Of a stretch of DNA of 64,000 nt, positions 44,401 through 55,701 are shown piece after piece; positions within the stretch are counted from its first letter, which is position 1; each line of letters opens with the position of its first letter. A program made the position numbers and the translations under genes. Under the pieces are notes generated by a model. It ran no database searches and was not told where the DNA came from. It saw only the letters and a list, made by a program, of their open reading frames with translations. Origin of the DNA: Larix kaempferi (Eukaryota; Streptophyta; Pinopsida; Pinales; Pinaceae); NCBI GenBank assembly GCA_027924585.1, contig BSBM01000753.1, forward strand, positions 26,540,001 to 26,604,000. Direction: 5' to 3'.

Positions 44401-44770
44401 ATAGTCGGCTTGGTCCTCCTGCTTCAGCATAAGAGTCCTTCACGTGCCATTTTTCCACACTGTGACTATGTTGGCTCGACCATCATAGATCATCTTCCAA
44501 TCGTATTGCCATGGTCTCCCTAACAGCAGATGACATGCGTCCATTGGGATTACGTCGCACAATACACTGTCTTCAAGTTTTCCCACCTTAAATTTTATTA
44601 GGCACTATCTGGTTACCTTGACATGATGGCCTTTATTCAACCATGATATCTTGTATGGGTGTGGGTGTTCTTGACATATCAAACCCTCCTTGTCGATGAC
44701 CTCTGTCGACACAAGATTCTCTATATTGCCACCATCAACTATGGTCTTGCAATACCACTCACCAATCCAC
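44401..44770 (-). pseudogene. Element F aspartic protease
   Basis: On the minus strand TIVDGGNIENLVS near 44740 stands for the D-[ST]-G active site (D-G-G here), and CHLLLGRPWQYDW near 44510 is the second block. A stop lies between them. Most chromovirus proteases share this L-L-G-R-P-W-Q pattern. Confidence 0.7.
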
Positions 44771-46110
44771 ACTCTGTTCGAAAGATAGCCTTTCGTTGCA
44801 GTGGCTCTTTCTCGTCACGTCGGTCATTTTGAACCAACGTCCTACTAGCCATCATAGTTTGACTTTTTCTTTTCCCACCTTCACTGTTTTCGGATGCCAA
44901 CTCCGCCCTCTTGTCGACTTGCTCATCTCTTCGACATCTGGGTTTCAACTCCTCTACAACATGTAGGTTCTTTGGGCATTCATGTTCCTTATGTCCGACT
45001 CCTCGACACTTGTAACAAATTATGACTGGTCTATCAACTCCTTTTCTGTCGGCTGGACCACCTTGACCATACGCACCTCGACCACGGTTCTCATGACCAT
45101 CACGTCGGTTTTCATGCATTTTCTCCAATGTCGATGTCCCTTCTGCCTGGCGATTTTCTTCGATAGATTCCCTCCTAGTTACGCTACTTTGTCCTTTTGC
45201 AGAAACGGTCTTCGCACCCCGACCAGTCATCCTGCCTCTGTTTGATGCATATTTCCTCGATAGTTTCTCTTCTTCCTTCAGATCTAGTTGGTAGGCTTCA
45301 CCGAGTACACCGAACCTTGATAGGATCAACTCATCCTGTATCGCATACTTCAATCCGTTCACATATCTAGTGACAGCTTCTTCTTCTTTATTGGTTTGTC
45401 TCGAACAAATCAACATCCTAAGGAACTCTTCCATGTACTCCTTCACGGTCATCTCTTTCTGTCGAAATTTTTGCAACTTCCGAAACAAGGAAATCACATA
45501 GTCACCTGGAAAGAACTTCCCCTTCAGTTTGGAGACCATCCTGTCCCAAGAATTGATCGTTTCCTTTCCTTTATTGACTCTGTCAGCCTATAAATTGTCC
45601 CACCACAATGAGGCATGACCCTTCAACCTCAAACATGCAGTCTTAACCTGCCTGGTATCCTCAATCTCCTCTATGTCAAAGTATTTATCCATTTCTCTGA
45701 ACCAATCGATCAAGTCTTATGGATCCAGACTTCCTGAGTAGGTACGCACATCTATCTTTTTCCGACCTCTCATCTCCGTTAGAATCTTGATGAATTTATC
45801 TTCTGCTTCCTTGAGTGCCTCTTCCCGTGCTTCCACTTCTTCGACTTCCTCGTCGTTGTGGTCTAATGCCTCAGGAATGCCTCCACGTCTCTGACTTTAT
45901 TTGATCGCTGTGACTTCACTAGTAAAACTTCTCATTGTTCGCATGCACTCGTCGAACATTTCACAATCAACCCTATCTGTCGTTCCACGCGCTCTTTGTC
46001 TTGTACCTCGGACATTAATGCCTTTGTGAGCCATTTTCAACAACAATTGAAATTCCCACTTGTCCAATCACAACCAGACTTTCACAAGTCATGCACAACC
46101 CTACCCAATC
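44771..46110 (-). pseudogene. Element F gag with CCHC zinc knuckle
   Basis: The open part (45539 to 44739) holds the end of the capsid domain (FRQKEMTVKEYMEEF, AVTRYVNGLKYAIQDE), a basic Arg/Gly-rich stretch and one zinc knuckle CYKCRGVGHKEHEC near 45000. The N-terminal half up to about 46110 is broken by stops near 45590 and 45720. The 5' end is conserved in the F2 fragment at 57085-57450. Confidence 0.78.
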
Positions 46111-46213
46111 GTAGTCGGAGCTATTCAATGCACTCTACACTGGATTCAGTGACACCAACTGGCATTTTCCTGTTCACATGATGCTATAACTCAACCGTAC
46201 TTTCTGCTTCCGG

Positions 46214-46223
46214 GCTCTGATAC
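46214..46223 (-). other. Element F primer-binding site, cut by element G
   Basis: GCTCTGATAC here joins CA at 56431 once element G and one GATAC are removed; the complement TGGTATCAGAGC is the standard site for plant initiator methionine tRNA. The same site is intact at about 57436-57447 in the F2 fragment. Confidence 0.85.
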
Positions 46224-46947
46224 TGTAGCTAGGGTTTTACCCCTAGCTTGTGCCAATGAGCACCTACTAAGGAGAATGGACTCCTTAGTAGCAGTTCAGA
46301 ATATTAAACTAATTATGCAATAAACAAAACATTAAATTATTTCTAATACAAGCATGAAGCATAAACACCAAAATGAAAGAATGTCTTTGTATTGATGTTA
46401 CCTTGAGTGTCAAGGTTGGTGAAGCCCTTTGCAGTGTCCAAGAGGATGCTCCAAGCTCCAAGAATGCTCCTTCTCCTTCTCCAATGTTGGGGATGGGCCA
46501 AAGGTGGCTCTCAAGGTGAAACTAGTTCAAAGGTGGACTAGGGTTTCGAGAGAGATTTTGGCAGAGTAAGGGTGCTTGTGATTATGGATATGGAATAAGG
46601 GATCTCCATCACCTATTTATAGTTTTTTGGTGGTGGAGTGCTGACCCATGGTTTTGGGAAACACATGGTTTTGGGCAGCTGTATAGGGTTTTTTCCTCCT
46701 TTTCCTCATTATTTTATATTTTTTATTCCTTTTTAGGGGATTTTTGCTATTTTTGGAGGAAAAGGGGGTTTTTTTAGCCTTTTTTAGGCTATTTTGAGGG
46801 TTTTTTGGCCTTTTGGAGGCATTTTAGGCCTTTTGGAGGCTTTTTAATGGGTTTTTTGGGATTTTTAATGGAAATATGGTAGGAAAATGGACAAATGAGT
46901 CATATAATGTGGTAAATGAGCTAGTGAGCACTTTTTGGGTGTTAACA
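46224..46947 (-). repeat. Element G 3' LTR
   Basis: A 724-bp LTR. On the minus strand it is preceded by CAGGGGGCAATC, a purine-rich tract. T- and G-rich homopolymer runs lie in its right third. Confidence 0.93.
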
Positions 46948-47093
46948 GATTGCCCCCTGATGTGCGAGGTCAGGAGCTCATCGTATGGCCGATGGACATC
47001 ATAAGTCATGAATGGTTTTCCTGGGATGTGGAGAGAAGAGAAGAAACAAACTGAAGCCCGGAACAACGATCCCGAACAACTGCAAGAACTAAA

Positions 47094-47350
47094 AGTACAT
47101 AACCTCAATAATGGATGAGGAATCATCTGATCATATGGACGAGGCGGGCATTCCCATGCTCGTATCAGGATATAACATAATAACAACAATGGGGTCCAAA
47201 AAATGGGGACCTGAAATATACATGACCTCAAATACTGACTGAGGAATAATCTCAATATATGGACGAGGCGGGCATACCCATGCTCGTATCAAGATACATA
47301 AATATAACTGTAAGGCCCGAAAAAAGGGGGACCTGTAAGGTACATGACCA
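47094..47350. repeat. Tandem repeat, about 120-bp period, two units and part
   Basis: Units share TACATRACCTCAA, then GGACGAGGCGGGCAT and CCCATGCTCGTATCA. Starts are near 47094, 47214 and 47336. Confidence 0.7.
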
Positions 47351-48300
47351 CTGTGTACATCATAAGAGTCCAGAGGGGACACAAATCTGAGACGTACTGC
47401 TGAGCAGATCATGTGTGAACTGCAGAACTGGTGCACTGGAACAATCAACAGTGCTACTGAGTGTGGTACCAAAGGAACTGATGAGCGGCTGGATCATAGT
47501 GACTGGGGTCAAACTCTCCATGGTACACTGAACTGGAACTGATCTGGGACTGAAACTGGGTACTCAAGGAAGCATGAAACTGGATGGCTTCCGAATACAA
47601 ACGCCAACGCAGCCCGGACATCCACGGGAACATACAACTGGGCGTTCCGAAGTGACTCACCAATGTGCTAGAGTCGGGGGAAATCCGGGGTCTTCGACAA
47701 AAAACTGATGGAATATAATCCTACGCGATCCTCAACGATGCGATCAAGGTGCTGAAGTCGAGCATGTGAGGAACAACCACGCAGAGAGGCAATGATGTCT
47801 CCTCTCAGAATGATCCGTAGGCACTTACCACAGATGGTGATAAGTCCAAGGCGTAGGGACCTCTGGGCCTATCCTCTGGAATAGAGGAGCTGTCGTCGAC
47901 AGAGGGAGACCTGCCCCTATCAAGGCAATGATGTTTCCTTGACAGGAGCGCGAGGTACAAGACCGAAATGTGATAGTGCTGATGGCAGGACTGATAAACT
48001 GTGGTGGGACAACTGGGCAAGTAGAGCGGGTGGACTCAAACTTCCTTTGTTCAGAGTATGATAATGGGAATGATCTGGCAGCATATGAAACTGACTCAGG
48101 GAAAAGGGATCATAGCTGTAATGAATCTGGGGTAATAACTGGCTGAGGGAGACTCAAGCTGGTATAAAATGGTAGGAGACTGCAGAATACTCTGAACAAA
48201 GGCGACCGAATTGGGGGTGCTGCCGAGATGATCGATTTGAGTGCCATGAGGCACGGGAGGATACTTCTTCATGGGTTAAGGAACTAGAAGAAGTGTGTGT

Positions 48301-48511
48301 AAAATGGTACTGTCGTGTGGATTTTACGAGCCCAGGACAGTTCATGCTCGTGGTTGCTTTCAATTTTAAGGAGTCTGAAAGCGATAAGAAGACTCTGAAG
48401 TAAAGGAATGGTACTGTCGTGTGGATTTAACGAGCCCAGGACAGCGCATGCTCGTGGTTGCTTTCAATTTTAGAGAGTCTGAAAGCAAGTAAGAAGACTC
48501 CAGGGGGTTGC
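48301..48511. repeat. Tandem repeat, 105-bp period, two units
   Basis: Units start at about 48303 and 48408 with ATGGTACTGTCGTGTGGATT and go on to CGAGCCCAGGACAG and GAGTCTGAAAGC. They differ at few sites. Confidence 0.8.
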
Positions 48512-48939
48512 TTTTTCGTAGATTTAGTCTCCAAGGCCCAAAGAAGCATAAAAGGATGCAATGAAGAACTCTTCTAGCCGGTGTGACTAGAGTATTCCTT
48601 TTTCGTAATTAGTCTACCAGGTCCGGAAAAGGGTTAAACTTATACCAGATAGACGCCCTTTCAGGTACTTTAACGAGCATGAAAGGAAGCAAGATTGCTC
48701 GGCGATCTTTTCATTCTTTTAGGAGTCAGAAAAGAGCTTAACGGAAACTCCCTAAGTGCCTTTTTCGTAAAGGACTTGTCCGGCCCGAAAAAGGGATAAA
48801 ATTATACCGAACAAAAGGAATGGCCAGGCAAGGAGGAAGTGTTCAATCAAGGTTGAGTAATGATGACCAAGAACGAGGGTAGGTGGGAACACTGATGGAC
48901 CTCCATGCGGGGTAGATGAAATGGTGGCAAAATAACGAA

Positions 48940-49440
48940 ACATTTGCAGTATGACAGGAGTGAATGGCTCATGTAAAAATGTGGAACAATCCGATGGCGG
49001 CCGACGTGGCGCGCAAATCGAGGCAGCAAGGTGTTGGGACACAATGTTGAAATTGTACCAAGTGAGAGCGAGAAATGATCTCAAGCATCATCACGAGCTC
49101 GAAAAAATGAATCCGGCGATATAAAGGATGTCAAAAATGGGTAACGGCCGATGTGGCATGCAAACCGAGGTGACGGGGGGCACTTTGAAAAATGCCCAGA
49201 AAATCTGAAGGTGAGGGCGAGAAATGATCTCAAGCATCATCACCAGCGCGGAAAAATGAATCCGATGATATAAAACATGTGAAAAACGGAGAACGGCCGA
49301 TGTGGCATGTAAACCGAGGCGACTAGTGGCATCTGGACACAATGTTGATATTGGTCCTCGTGAGAGTGAGAAATGATCTCAAGCATCATCACGAGTGCGG
49401 AAATATGAATCCGACGGTGCAAATGGTGCGAAAAACGGAG
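48940..49440. repeat. Tandem repeat, about 140-155-bp period, three units and part
   Basis: The units share GAGAAATGATCTCAAGCATC (near 49071, 49211, 49368), then AATGAATCCG, then GGCCGATGTGGCATG. An earlier partial unit begins near 48970 with GGCGGCCGACGTGGCG. Confidence 0.78.
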
Positions 49441-49555
49441 GTCATAAGGACTCCGGAATGGTCAAAGGAAAGAACTATGCGTATCAAATCCAATGTACAA
49501 GTGACACGTGACCTCAAAAATGGTTGAGATCACAAATGTGAAAAAGTGAGCAGGG

Positions 49556-52500
49556 TTAATGACTTGCCCCCATGCTATGTGCATGGGGTTTGTGATTATG
49601 GATCACATATGTGTGGGTTTGAACAATGGGTTTATTGACGTGCTGAGATAGATGTGATGGGGAATGTTCAAAGTGATTGATCGTGCCCCCTATCCCAGGG
49701 TCGAGGTGATCTATTATGCCCCTTGACTTAGAGGTGTCAAGGTGGTGCTCTATAATGGCGGGGTCGAGACCGGGCATCTCAGTATAGGACCAGGCAAAGA
49801 CATCACGGAATTCCTGGAAGAGTTTTTGGTACTCCTCAATCTCTTGTTTACTGCAGAATGATCCTAAAGTGATGAGTTCAGGGGCACGTCCTGGGGCAGC
49901 GATATCAACTTGGATAATAGGTGAGATGTTGGCCATGTTACCTTCCTCGAAGGCATCAGGAGCAGGAATAGGGTCCTTGAACCAGTCGACCTTGGTGGGA
50001 AGGAAGTCTTTGGACTCAACTGTGAATTGGGTAGCTGTGCTAGAGGAGGATTCTTCTGGGATGAAATAGGAACGGTGGTGCATATCATCCCAGGGATAAT
50101 CTGGAGCGGTAAGGGCCTCAAGAATCTCCTCATCGGTACGGAAAGTTTGCATCGTCAAATCGGTTGACGAGGGGGTAGTGTTTGAAGAGATCATATAGAT
50201 GATATTAACCTCTCCAGAAGGGGGAGAAACCGGGGGGTAGATTTCCTCAATGGTGGGTGGTGCCGTCTCAAGGTCCAGATTGTTCATCTCGTAGAGAGCC
50301 GCTCTGTAATCCGGGAGATCGGGACAATGATGTGAATAATGCCCGTAAATACCGCATATGGCGCAGGAGTGGTTGGTACGTAGGGACTTATCTTTAGGCT
50401 TAGGAGTGGGGTTTAGTTCGACAGTTGGGATGTTGGGGTCATCATCGAGCATTTGCATGTGCTTCTGCAATGCGGGTAACTGTGGGCATTGGTGGGTCAC
50501 ATGGCCCAACTCGTCACACAGCGAGCATTTGGGAGGAGCACGAAACACTGGAGGGTTCTTGACTGTCTTGGGAGGTGGGACAGCAGTGTAAGGTTGTGGA
50601 CCTCTGCCCCCAGTGGTTTGAGGAGGAGGAGGAGGTGTCGTGGAGGACGAAGGGGTAGAGACACCGGGAGGTGGCTGAGTGGTAGTAGCCATGGGTTGCA
50701 CCGGCTGGAGGACAACATCAGGTGTCGGCGGGCGAACGGGAGGCGAAAGGTACCATACAGGTAATCCCAAGGTTAACCCAGGGAGGCTAAGGGTAGCCAT
50801 GACCGGGGCGCTTACTACTCCTGCTGGAGGAACTAGGAAGGGGATCGTATGGATCGGTGTAACACCAATGTGACTAGGTACCAATGGTGGTTTAGGCAAC
50901 AAGGATGGTTGATTGTTAGGTGGTAGGATGTCATGGGACAAGGTACATAAGTCAGACATTTCGGGCGTAGATGATGGCGGAGGAATGGATTGAAAGGTGG
51001 AGGTCATCGGCGCGTCTGAGTAGACTCCAGGCCCCGTAGAAGAAACAAATGAGGTGGAGGCAGGAGAAACAGGTTGTTCAACCATGGGGAGAACATTTTC
51101 CGGTGCCGCTGGAGCACTGGGATCATAGTAGGTGAGCTGGTCAATCTTAACCACGCGTCCTTCATGGGGGAACATCATGGTGCGAAAGACAGAAGAGGCA
51201 ACCGCCCGCATGGCATACATGTAGCTGCGGCCAAGTAGAAGGTTGTAATCCAATTGGGCATTGATTACCTCTATGTCAATAAGAACTGTTTTACCACCTA
51301 ACTGGACTGGAACGTTGGGTAGAAGGCCTTGGGGCTGGGCCGAACGACCGTCGTAGGCACGTAACGCAGTGGTGGACTGCTGGAGAGGAGGGGATCCTAG
51401 CTTCTGCCATACAAATGTAGACATAACGCATGTGGAAGCACCCTCATCAATGATGCACCGATGGATAACAAGATTCCTAACGGAGACTGTAACTTGGAAG
51501 GCTAAGCTAGAAGGTAGGCGTGGTTCAGACTGGTCTAAATCAAACGCCATCAAATGTGAATCAGTTGGGTCAATCCCCCCGATGGCGGAAAGTAAAGTCT
51601 TGCGCTGGGAAGGGCAGTTCTTCAAGACTTCCAACGCAGACATGGCTGCGGGAGATTGGGCTAGGTCGTCTACGATGTTGTAGTTTGACGCAGCGCGCGC
51701 GTTAGGGTTATTGTTGATTCGGCGCAGTGGGAAACGAGGTGCTTTCGCAGCGCCGTCTGTGGGAGGCGGAGGGATGCGTAACGCCTGATCGGTGGGGTGG
51801 GCGTTAGTAGTTTTATCCGTGGGAGTGGCTTCAGAGGTGGAGCCATATTGGTTCCGACGGGTCTGGAGGTTGACGTCAGCTGATGACATCATTAATAAGT
51901 GGTGTGTACCTGAGTCAAACATGGGTTGATCAGGGGCAGCGTAGGTGATCTGTTGTTGTTGGGGTTGCACGTTAGCTTGAGGGGCCAACGGCTGAGTGTT
52001 CACCACGCCTTGGGTCGGTAAGGGGTTTTGCAGCACCAAAGGGGGTTGCTGAGGTTGGGGGGGGTTGGGCGGTGCTTGGGGAGCCGCATGCCCTTGGCGA
52101 TGGGCCTCGTCAACCCAAAGCTGCCGAGCTCGCTCCAAGTGTGGGCAAGCATGGGTGTAATGTCCATAGACCCCGCAAATAGAACAAGGGTGGTTCGTTC
52201 GCAGATTGGGGTTTTTGGCCTGCTTGGGCGGGCGATCAGGGTTTTGATTAGCGGGGGCCGCATTGTTGTTGTCAGGGGGATTAGCCGGTTGACCTGCTTG
52301 GTCTGTAGGTTGGTTGTTTCCCCGATTACGGCCCTTGCCGCGGTTCTGTTGGCCCTGGTTACGTTGGTTATTCTGGTTTTGCTGCGGGTTATGTTGGGCG
52401 TAAACTTGCCCTTGGGCAGCAGGTGGATTTTGAGGTTGCGCAGGTGCAGGAGCAGGCTGCGGAGGATGATATGTAGGTTGAGGCTGAGCAGGTGCAGCAA

Positions 52501-53986
52501 CTTGAGGGGATTGCTGATAGGACTGCGGAGCAGGTTGTGGATGTGCCGCAGGGGCTGCCTGGGGCGGATAATAAGCTGGTGGGGCTTGTGAAGGCGCAGG
52601 AGCCGGGGCGGTCTGCTGATGGTAGTAAGGCTGAGGGGCGACTGAAGGAGCATAAGCAGGAGTCGCATACCCAAAGCACTGAGGTGGACACGAAGGTCCA
52701 TGGGAATGGTGATGTGTCATGGGAGCATACGAGTTGGTTGCTCCAGACTGTGAAGTAGCCCGCGACAGGTCGGGGCCAGGGGTAGGACGTGCTATAGAAA
52801 ATGGTTGGGGATGCGAAGAAACACGGCCAATGATACCATCTGCAGCGTGGGATGCCCCCGGCGCATCATGATGGGAGGACTCGCCGCGAGGGGCGTCAGG
52901 TATAATGGTATAAAGGTAACCCAACTGGGCGTAAATGAGGTCGAACTGCTGTGCCTTAAGGATGGCCTCTTCTTCAGACTGGGGTCTTTCTGAAGCTACA
53001 TCCTTAGCAATGACGGGAAGCAGGGACTTGAGGAACCAATCGAGGAAGATGCGGTCATCTAATTTAATCTTGCATAAGCTACGGCGTCGACGCCACTCAT
53101 GGATGTGGTCCGTGATATGGGTAGCCGTGTTTTGTCTACAAGATAGAAGGATCTCAACGCCCGCGTCATAGCGGACAGGCAACTGGAAGAACTGCAGGAA
53201 GGTAGAGGCAAGGGAGGCAAATGTGGCGTGGGTCCCATGAGGCTGCTCAATATACCACTTGGCTGCAGAGCCAGTGAAGGTGCGCTGTAAGAGACGGAGG
53301 CGAACAGAGTCATCCACAATGGAGTTAGAGGAACACCATAGGTGGAAAGACATGATGTGGTTCTGTGGGTCCTCACCGGCCTTACCCTCGAATTTAGGGA
53401 TGTCAGAGGGTAGTTTGGTAGGCATATGAGGCCACATAGGGTCGTGTCGAATAGGATCATTGGTCAATCTGGCCAGGTCAGGTAGGTTGAGGCTAGCCAT
53501 GAACGGCAAACTGGAAGAAGGCTGTGACACAGTAGTGCTGTGGACCAAGTTGGGGCCAGTGCCCCCAAGTGGAGGGACAAGATTTAGGGTGGTGCCCCCA
53601 AGTGGGGGAACTGAGGTAGTGGAGGATGGTCCAGCACCACCATGGGTAGTGTGAGCCACTGATGTAGTGGGGATAGGTATTCCCGCTGTGGGAATAGGTA
53701 CCGTGAGGGGAACGGTAGATGGTTGCCCCATGGAGGGCATACCAAAAACAGGTGTAGTAACTGGTGTAGTGGTGGATGTGCCACCAATGGTCCCTATGGC
53801 AAATGGAGTGGAAGTCGTACCAGCCATGGGGCTAGTAGGGGCAGTATAAATAGGGTTCTCAGACTCTTCGTCAGAATCAGAGGTAAAGTAAGGTGCGTCA
53901 CTATCTGGTGACGGAGACCTACGTCGCTGACGGGTGGAGTCAAGTGACAAGGCTCTAGATCTGTGATGAGTGGTATCAACGGACAA
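49556..53986 (-). CDS. Element G Gag-protease polyprotein, 1476 codons, open
   Basis: One unbroken frame. The 5' limit is unsure: the frame is open to about 54090 with no ATG there; 53986 is a TTG and the first ATG is at 53827 (codon 54). The N-terminus repeats a 14-16-residue Arg/Ser/His-rich motif (DTTHHRSRALS). Capsid domain: PKFEGKAGEDPQNHIMSF to SAAKWYIEQP (about 195-290). Pro/Gln-rich stretch: about 400-600. First zinc knuckle CSICGVYGHYTHAC near 603. Protease: CIIDEGASTCVMS near 845 (D-E-G-A in place of D-S/T-G-A) and LLLGRSYMYAM. Two more CCHC knuckles follow the protease, CSLCDELGHVTHQC near 1155 and CAICGIYGHYSHHC near 1209. The frame then reaches DVFAWSYTEMPGLDP, the usual lead-in to RT, and stops about 60 residues later with no RT. 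Confidence 0.85.
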   Translation of the reverse strand: MSVDTTHHRSRALSLDSTRQRRRSPSPDSDAPYFTSDSDEESENPIYTAPTSPMAGTTSTPFAIGTIGGTSTTTPVTTPVFGMPSMGQPSTVPLTVPIPTAGIPIPTTSVAHTTHGGAGPSSTTSVPPLGGTTLNLVPPLGGTGPNLVHSTTVSQPSSSLPFMASLNLPDLARLTNDPIRHDPMWPHMPTKLPSDIPKFEGKAGEDPQNHIMSFHLWCSSNSIVDDSVRLRLLQRTFTGSAAKWYIEQPHGTHATFASLASTFLQFFQLPVRYDAGVEILLSCRQNTATHITDHIHEWRRRRSLCKIKLDDRIFLDWFLKSLLPVIAKDVASERPQSEEEAILKAQQFDLIYAQLGYLYTIIPDAPRGESSHHDAPGASHAADGIIGRVSSHPQPFSIARPTPGPDLSRATSQSGATNSYAPMTHHHSHGPSCPPQCFGYATPAYAPSVAPQPYYHQQTAPAPAPSQAPPAYYPPQAAPAAHPQPAPQSYQQSPQVAAPAQPQPTYHPPQPAPAPAQPQNPPAAQGQVYAQHNPQQNQNNQRNQGQQNRGKGRNRGNNQPTDQAGQPANPPDNNNAAPANQNPDRPPKQAKNPNLRTNHPCSICGVYGHYTHACPHLERARQLWVDEAHRQGHAAPQAPPNPPQPQQPPLVLQNPLPTQGVVNTQPLAPQANVQPQQQQITYAAPDQPMFDSGTHHLLMMSSADVNLQTRRNQYGSTSEATPTDKTTNAHPTDQALRIPPPPTDGAAKAPRFPLRRINNNPNARAASNYNIVDDLAQSPAAMSALEVLKNCPSQRKTLLSAIGGIDPTDSHLMAFDLDQSEPRLPSSLAFQVTVSVRNLVIHRCIIDEGASTCVMSTFVWQKLGSPPLQQSTTALRAYDGRSAQPQGLLPNVPVQLGGKTVLIDIEVINAQLDYNLLLGRSYMYAMRAVASSVFRTMMFPHEGRVVKIDQLTYYDPSAPAAPENVLPMVEQPVSPASTSFVSSTGPGVYSDAPMTSTFQSIPPPSSTPEMSDLCTLSHDILPPNNQPSLLPKPPLVPSHIGVTPIHTIPFLVPPAGVVSAPVMATLSLPGLTLGLPVWYLSPPVRPPTPDVVLQPVQPMATTTQPPPGVSTPSSSTTPPPPPQTTGGRGPQPYTAVPPPKTVKNPPVFRAPPKCSLCDELGHVTHQCPQLPALQKHMQMLDDDPNIPTVELNPTPKPKDKSLRTNHSCAICGIYGHYSHHCPDLPDYRAALYEMNNLDLETAPPTIEEIYPPVSPPSGEVNIIYMISSNTTPSSTDLTMQTFRTDEEILEALTAPDYPWDDMHHRSYFIPEESSSSTATQFTVESKDFLPTKVDWFKDPIPAPDAFEEGNMANISPIIQVDIAAPGRAPELITLGSFCSKQEIEEYQKLFQEFRDVFAWSYTEMPGLDPAIIEHHLDTSKSRGIIDHLDPGIGGTINHFEHSPSHLSQHVNKPIVQTHTYVIHNHKPHAHSMGASH

Positions 53987-55701
53987 TGATCGGAATCTAT
54001 GACGAGTGGTGTCGAGAGAACCGTGCTGTGGGGGCTCGCCCCTGAGGCGCCGAGAATGTCTCGGGGACTCAATGGTGACAGATGGTGTCTAAATCTCTGT
54101 GGGTTGAGGTGAGTATGAAAACAGCTCAAAAATCCTAATGCAACCGAGTGTGCAGAAGGAGAGCTAAAAAGCAAGGCACTCAGGCCAACAACCAACTCAA
54201 AACACCCACTGCAACAGCTGTGCTACAATAGGTGGAGTAACAACAAAGATGGTCAGAATACCAACAAGCAGCAGGTTTCCTAAAAAAGAAAAATGGTGGA
54301 CTCACTAGACCAAGGGAGGTAAAGGAGCATGCAAACACCTAGCTAAAAGTATTCTGACTTAACTAAACATATCCTCTGCAAGGTGATGAAATCCAAGTCA
54401 GACAATATGAGTAGGAAAGCCAAGTGGCTATGATATCCCCCTACCGGGAGGGATACCGGGTAGTCAATCCTAGAAGAAAGGCAACTAAGATACCCCGTTC
54501 ATGACACGTCCAGAAAGGTGAATCTGCCGTTTAGTTCGTTGACCGCAATACCCCTATACAGGGATATCCCGCGAACCGCGAAAGGTAGCCCTTCGGTTAC
54601 TGAATGGAGTGCGGTATTCCACTCAGGCCTCCGGAACCAGTCTCCCGACTTCAACCCTCCTAAGGGAGAGGCCCTCTGATAAACTGGTCGTGACCGTGCC
54701 AAAAAGTACTAGGGGATTTTGGTTCCCTAGTTGGACAACAACTATGTCTCAAGTGAAATAACCAAGGGGTGTTATTGGAAGCCTATCCCCCTGATCCTAC
54801 CTAACTACAATGATTCTTTTGTGTTCCCCAAGTGGGGTTAGAATGTTGGTTTAGTTAGGTACTTTTTAAGGCTCACTTGATTTAAGGTGACAGAGTGTGT
54901 GCTCGTGAGGTATTAAACCCAAAAACAGAAGTGCCACAAGGGAGGGCAACTTCCAATCTATCAATAATGCTGAAATTGATTCTTTTAATTTGCAAAATTT
55001 TCTGAAAATAAAAATACTGAAATTTTAAAAAGATTCTGTAAAAGGAACAGAAATTATGTTGCAGAAAGGCTGTAAGGAAGTAGGCTGCAGGTGGGACAGA
55101 GGGCTGTTCAAATGCAGAAAATATTGCAGCAAGAGGGGCTGGGCTCAAAAACAGGAAAAGAGCAGAAATCAGATCGCGGGTCTGTGGCGGGTCAGAACAG
55201 GCCGACCACGGGTTTGAGGGCAACAGCGGCGATCAGGTCGCGGCTATCGGGCCAATAGTTGCAGTCGGGACGCAGGAAACAGGGGACAAGGCACAGTCGG
55301 GTCGCGGCTATCGGGCCAACAGTGGCAGTCGGGACGCAGGAACAATGAAAAAACAGACAGTCGGGTCGCGGCTAAAAGGCTAACAAGCGCAGTCGGGACG
55401 CCCGAAAGAGGCAAAAAACCGCAGTCGAGACGCGTGAACAGGGCCGATAGGCGCAGTCAGATCGCGGCAAACAGGCTGGTTAGCCACGGTCAGATCGCAG
55501 GTAACAGACTTGAATCCGCCGACTGAGCGTCGGAAGCAGTCTAAGAGCCACGGTCGGATCGCGGGGTAAAGGCCTGAAAGGCGCGGTCGGGACGCGACTG
55601 TAGAGGAAAAAGACGCGGTATGCAGCGGCCGAAAGGGACAGCCGAAAGAAAAAATTTAAAACGGAAACCAGAAATTCGAAAACTAGGGGAGTCGCCAAAA
55701 C
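53987..55701 (-). other. Element G leader (5' untranslated region)
   Basis: From the 5' LTR to gag. The first bases on the minus strand after the LTR, GTTTTGGCGACTCCCC, fit a primer site starting TGGCGACTCC. The middle holds the GC-rich repeats listed next. Around 54430-54720 there is a compact, GC-rich stretch with several short complementary segments (such as GATATCCC with GGGATAC), possibly structured RNA used for packaging. No protein is claimed. Confidence 0.6.
55190..55640. repeat. GC-rich degenerate repeats in G leader
   Basis: At least eight variants of CAGTCGGGACGC or GGTCGGRTCGCGG occur, alternating with GGCCAAYAG or AACAGGC spacers. The period drifts around 30-60 bases. CG content is far above the neighbouring sequence. 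Confidence 0.65.

Larger units (their letters stand above)
46948..49555 (-). other. Element G non-coding region replacing pol
   Basis: No RT, RNase H or integrase residue pattern is seen on either strand. The region is built of several short tandem families, listed separately, joined by related sequence with recurrent TTTTTCGTA motifs (48510-48780). It lies where pol stands in full elements. Confidence 0.75.

Noticed and set aside
52000-52701. Several 100-230-codon frames on both strands in G's gag
   Set aside because: Low-complexity Pro/Gln-coding sequence keeps other frames open by chance.
54499-54702. 67-codon minus-strand frame in G's leader
   Set aside because: Short, before gag, no domain. 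The GC-rich structured composition explains the lack of stops.
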